Source of the DNA: Leptospiraceae bacterium
GTDB taxonomy: Bacteria > Spirochaetota > Leptospiria > Leptospirales > Leptospiraceae
DNA: 64,000 nt
Assembly (NCBI GenBank): GCA_016711485.1
Contig: JADJSX010000007.1
Span: 1 to 64,000, forward strand
Direction of reading: 5' to 3'
This document shows, piece by piece, positions 62,623 through 64,000 of the stretch. The position numbers and the translations under genes are program-made. The notes beneath the pieces were generated by a model. It made no database searches. It saw nothing but the letters and a program-made list of their open reading frames with translations, and was not told the origin of the DNA. Each line of letters starts with the position of its first letter. The stretch's first letter is position 1.

Positions 62623-63141
62623 TTACGAATTAAATAAATACCTGTAGGATTTTTCTTCTATAATCTCCAAAATATGTTTTAGAATATAAAATGAAACCAT
62701 AGAAGGAATTGCGATTACAAGACCTGCAATTGTGGTTATAAGTGCAACACTAATCCCGTCTGCAAATACTTCTGCTGAAGCGGATCCACTTGTCTTCATA
62801 TTTTGGAAAGAAATATAAATCCCAATTACAGTTCCTAAAAGACCGGATAATGTTGATATACCGGAAAGATTGCTTAACCAAAAAATTCTTCTTTCGTAAA
62901 GACCTAAATTTTCTTCAAACTGATACCAGAATTTTCGTTTATTGGGATGTTTGCCAGAAGTTTCATACAAAGATTTGATCAGACTACTCGATGGTGAAAT
63001 GTCCTTGTGAATTAATTTTAAGTCTCTTAGAAAAATAAAAAAAGTAGAAACAAGATGGATTATTAAACTTGTATTAATAAATGCTATGAGCACTAGCGGA
63101 TACATTAAAAATCCCCCAGATTGAAAAGAGGAAACAATCAC
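62623..63141 (-). CDS. ExbB/TolQ/MotA-type motor protein
   Basis: Three membrane segments are present: GGFLMYPLVLIAFINTSLII, then SNLSGISTLSGLLGTVIGIY with FQNMKTSGSASAEVFADGIS, and TTIAGLVIAIPSMVSFYILK. A GTG at 63141 is chosen as start because it gives the normal ExbB N-terminus (IVSSFQSGGFLMYPLV); the longer frame from 63222 overlaps the cNMP gene. The start lies 11 bases after the cNMP-binding gene's stop. Partner of ExbD downstream. Confidence 0.85.
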   Translation of the reverse strand: MIVSSFQSGGFLMYPLVLIAFINTSLIIHLVSTFFIFLRDLKLIHKDISPSSSLIKSLYETSGKHPNKRKFWYQFEENLGLYERRIFWLSNLSGISTLSGLLGTVIGIYISFQNMKTSGSASAEVFADGISVALITTIAGLVIAIPSMVSFYILKHILEIIEEKSYRYLFNS

Positions 63142-63151
63142 AAAATAAAAC

Positions 63152-63541
63152 TCACTGAAATTCCATTTTTTTTGCAGAAAGTTCGTTGATTTTTTGAAAT
63201 AATAGATCGTTTGTGTTGGCAAGTCTTGCAGCCATGATATTTACCATTTTAGCGGCAAATAGTGGGTTATCTGAAAGAAATTTTTCTAATTGTGCACGAC
63301 TTTCAATAACAGCTAAGCGGACATCTGATATTACCCGTGCGCATGCACTTCTAGGTTTATCGCGAAACAAAGCCATTTCCCCAAAAAAGTCACCTTGGTT
63401 CATAGATGCCAAATGTGTCTCTTGCCTGTTAAGAATTACATAAATCTCCACAGTTCCTTCTAGGACTATGTACATAGACTTTCCGAAGTCCCCTTCTTTG
63501 AAGATTGTTTTACCCGTTTTTAAACTAACAATCGATGCCAT
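63152..63541 (-). CDS. Cyclic-nucleotide-binding-domain protein
   Basis: The 129-residue protein is a single cNMP-binding beta-barrel: GKTIFKEGDFGKSMYIVLEG, VEIYVILNRQETHLASMNQG, DFFGEMALFRDKPRSACARV (the phosphate-binding cassette, with the usual Glu and the Arg in RSA) and a C-terminal helix. There is no helix-turn-helix, so it is not a CRP-type transcription factor. It is the first gene of an apparent operon with ExbB/ExbD genes. It may regulate that motor by protein contact, an inference. Confidence 0.83.
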   Translation of the reverse strand: MASIVSLKTGKTIFKEGDFGKSMYIVLEGTVEIYVILNRQETHLASMNQGDFFGEMALFRDKPRSACARVISDVRLAVIESRAQLEKFLSDNPLFAAKMVNIMAARLANTNDLLFQKINELSAKKMEFQ

Positions 63542-63654
63542 TCATATTCCTCAATTCGGAAAAACATTTTACGTTTTGTAAATAATTCTTGAACATATTA
63601 CATTATAATTGTAAGCTTAACAAAGCCTAATAATTAACAACATCCTATATAACC

Positions 63655-64000
63655 ATGATACAAACAACTAATTTATATATCGAACTTTTCGGTCTAATTC
63701 TTCTACTCTTACTAGTAGTAAGTTTCCAGTCATTCAAAAATTTATTTACAATGGATACAAAATCTCTTCCAAAAAAGGGAGAAAGAAGCCAAGTTGTAGA
63801 TTTTGTCCGTGGGATAGCGATGTGTTCGATTGTAATCATCCATATTGACTCCTACTTTTCTTTTTTTCATCCAAGTGATCCAGAAATTATTATTACTAAA
63901 CTTATTGCAAATTTTTCTAGATTTTGCGTGCCAGCCTTTATTTTATCCTCCGGATTCTTTTTATCCTGGAAAGGATTTTCCGCATTCTGGGCTTCGAAAT
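63655..64000 (+). CDS. Acyltransferase-3-like membrane protein, partial
   Basis: From an ATG at 63655 the frame runs to the window edge (115 codons). The first segment FGLILLLLLVVSFQSFKNL is a membrane helix. SQVVDFVRGIAMCSIVIIHI and FCVPAFILSSGFFLSWKGF follow, which is the N-terminal pattern of acyltransferase-3 / OafA-type membrane proteins (R-G-I-A, later S-G-F). Such enzymes acylate surface sugars. The rest is missing. It is divergent from the cNMP gene by 113 bases. Confidence 0.7.
   Translation, partial: MIQTTNLYIELFGLILLLLLVVSFQSFKNLFTMDTKSLPKKGERSQVVDFVRGIAMCSIVIIHIDSYFSFFHPSDPEIIITKLIANFSRFCVPAFILSSGFFLSWKGFSAFWASK

Noticed and set aside
1..64000. CRISPR array or rRNA/tRNA genes
   Set aside because: No regularly spaced identical repeats and no rRNA or complete tRNA pattern were seen by eye; a covariance-model scan was not possible.

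Overview
The window looks like spirochaete DNA, most likely Leptospiraceae. It is AT-rich, uses many TTG starts, and carries many small secreted lipoproteins with spirochaete-type lipoboxes, a FadL-type outer-membrane protein, SpoIIE/HATPase/STAS signalling proteins and Uma2-family proteins. This taxonomic call is an inference from gene content, not a measurement.

Layout. Bases 1-9140 are a zone of decay. They hold broken copies of an AAA ATPase, an amidohydrolase, a Phd-like antitoxin/VapC pair, a KamA/EpmB-like radical-SAM aminomutase, two BRO-family genes, EF-P (one frameshift), acireductone dioxygenase (internal deletion), a MazF relic and an M48 peptidase (two frameshifts), mixed with intact mtnB and a YqjD/YqjE-like pair. 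From about 9.1 kb the genes are mostly intact. A FadL-like porin, pterin dehydratase, a DUF4279-like protein, STAS protein, epmA, FlgO-like lipoprotein, GT2 glycosyltransferase, speD, pyrF, a lipoprotein and a BASS transporter follow to 17.8 kb. recB and recD (no recC alongside) occupy 19.7-24.9 kb. A tightly overlapped seven-gene set around a cyclopropane-fatty-acid synthase lies at 25.0-30.2 kb. A leftward run at 30.6-37.6 kb holds a 1348-residue DUF4011-helicase-Vsr-like protein, a catalytically dead Deg paralogue and an active Deg-type protease. Membrane HATPase, lipoprotein, Uma2, MORN and RND-efflux genes follow to 48.1 kb, then a second Uma2 and a membrane/surface-polymer-like pair. The SDR, SRAP, LRR and M30-like protease genes come next, then MeaB, an ammonium-transporter/PP2C fusion, TfoX-like, ExbD/ExbB/cNMP genes and the start of an acyltransferase that runs off the window.

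Repeats are a notable layer. A 123-bp element with perfect 18-bp inverted ends and a 10-bp target duplication (41491-41613) sits inside an older element bounded by TAACT-AC-TTACGC-like ends; related copies of the older element lie at 30313-30503 and, in part, near 1839. A separate ~90-100-bp palindromic family occurs at 17855 and 48121. The BRO region carries several short GGGACAA/TTGTCCC palindromes.

How the genes fit together. EF-P, an EpmB-like gene and EpmA are the three components of EF-P beta-lysylation; here the first two are broken and epmA is intact. mtnD and mtnB belong to methionine salvage, which recycles the by-product of SpeD-driven polyamine synthesis. The CFA operon probably modifies membrane acyl chains. 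The Amt-HAMP-PP2C fusion, the membrane HATPase protein and the STAS protein are the kinds of parts found in partner-switching signalling, although nothing here proves that these three interact.
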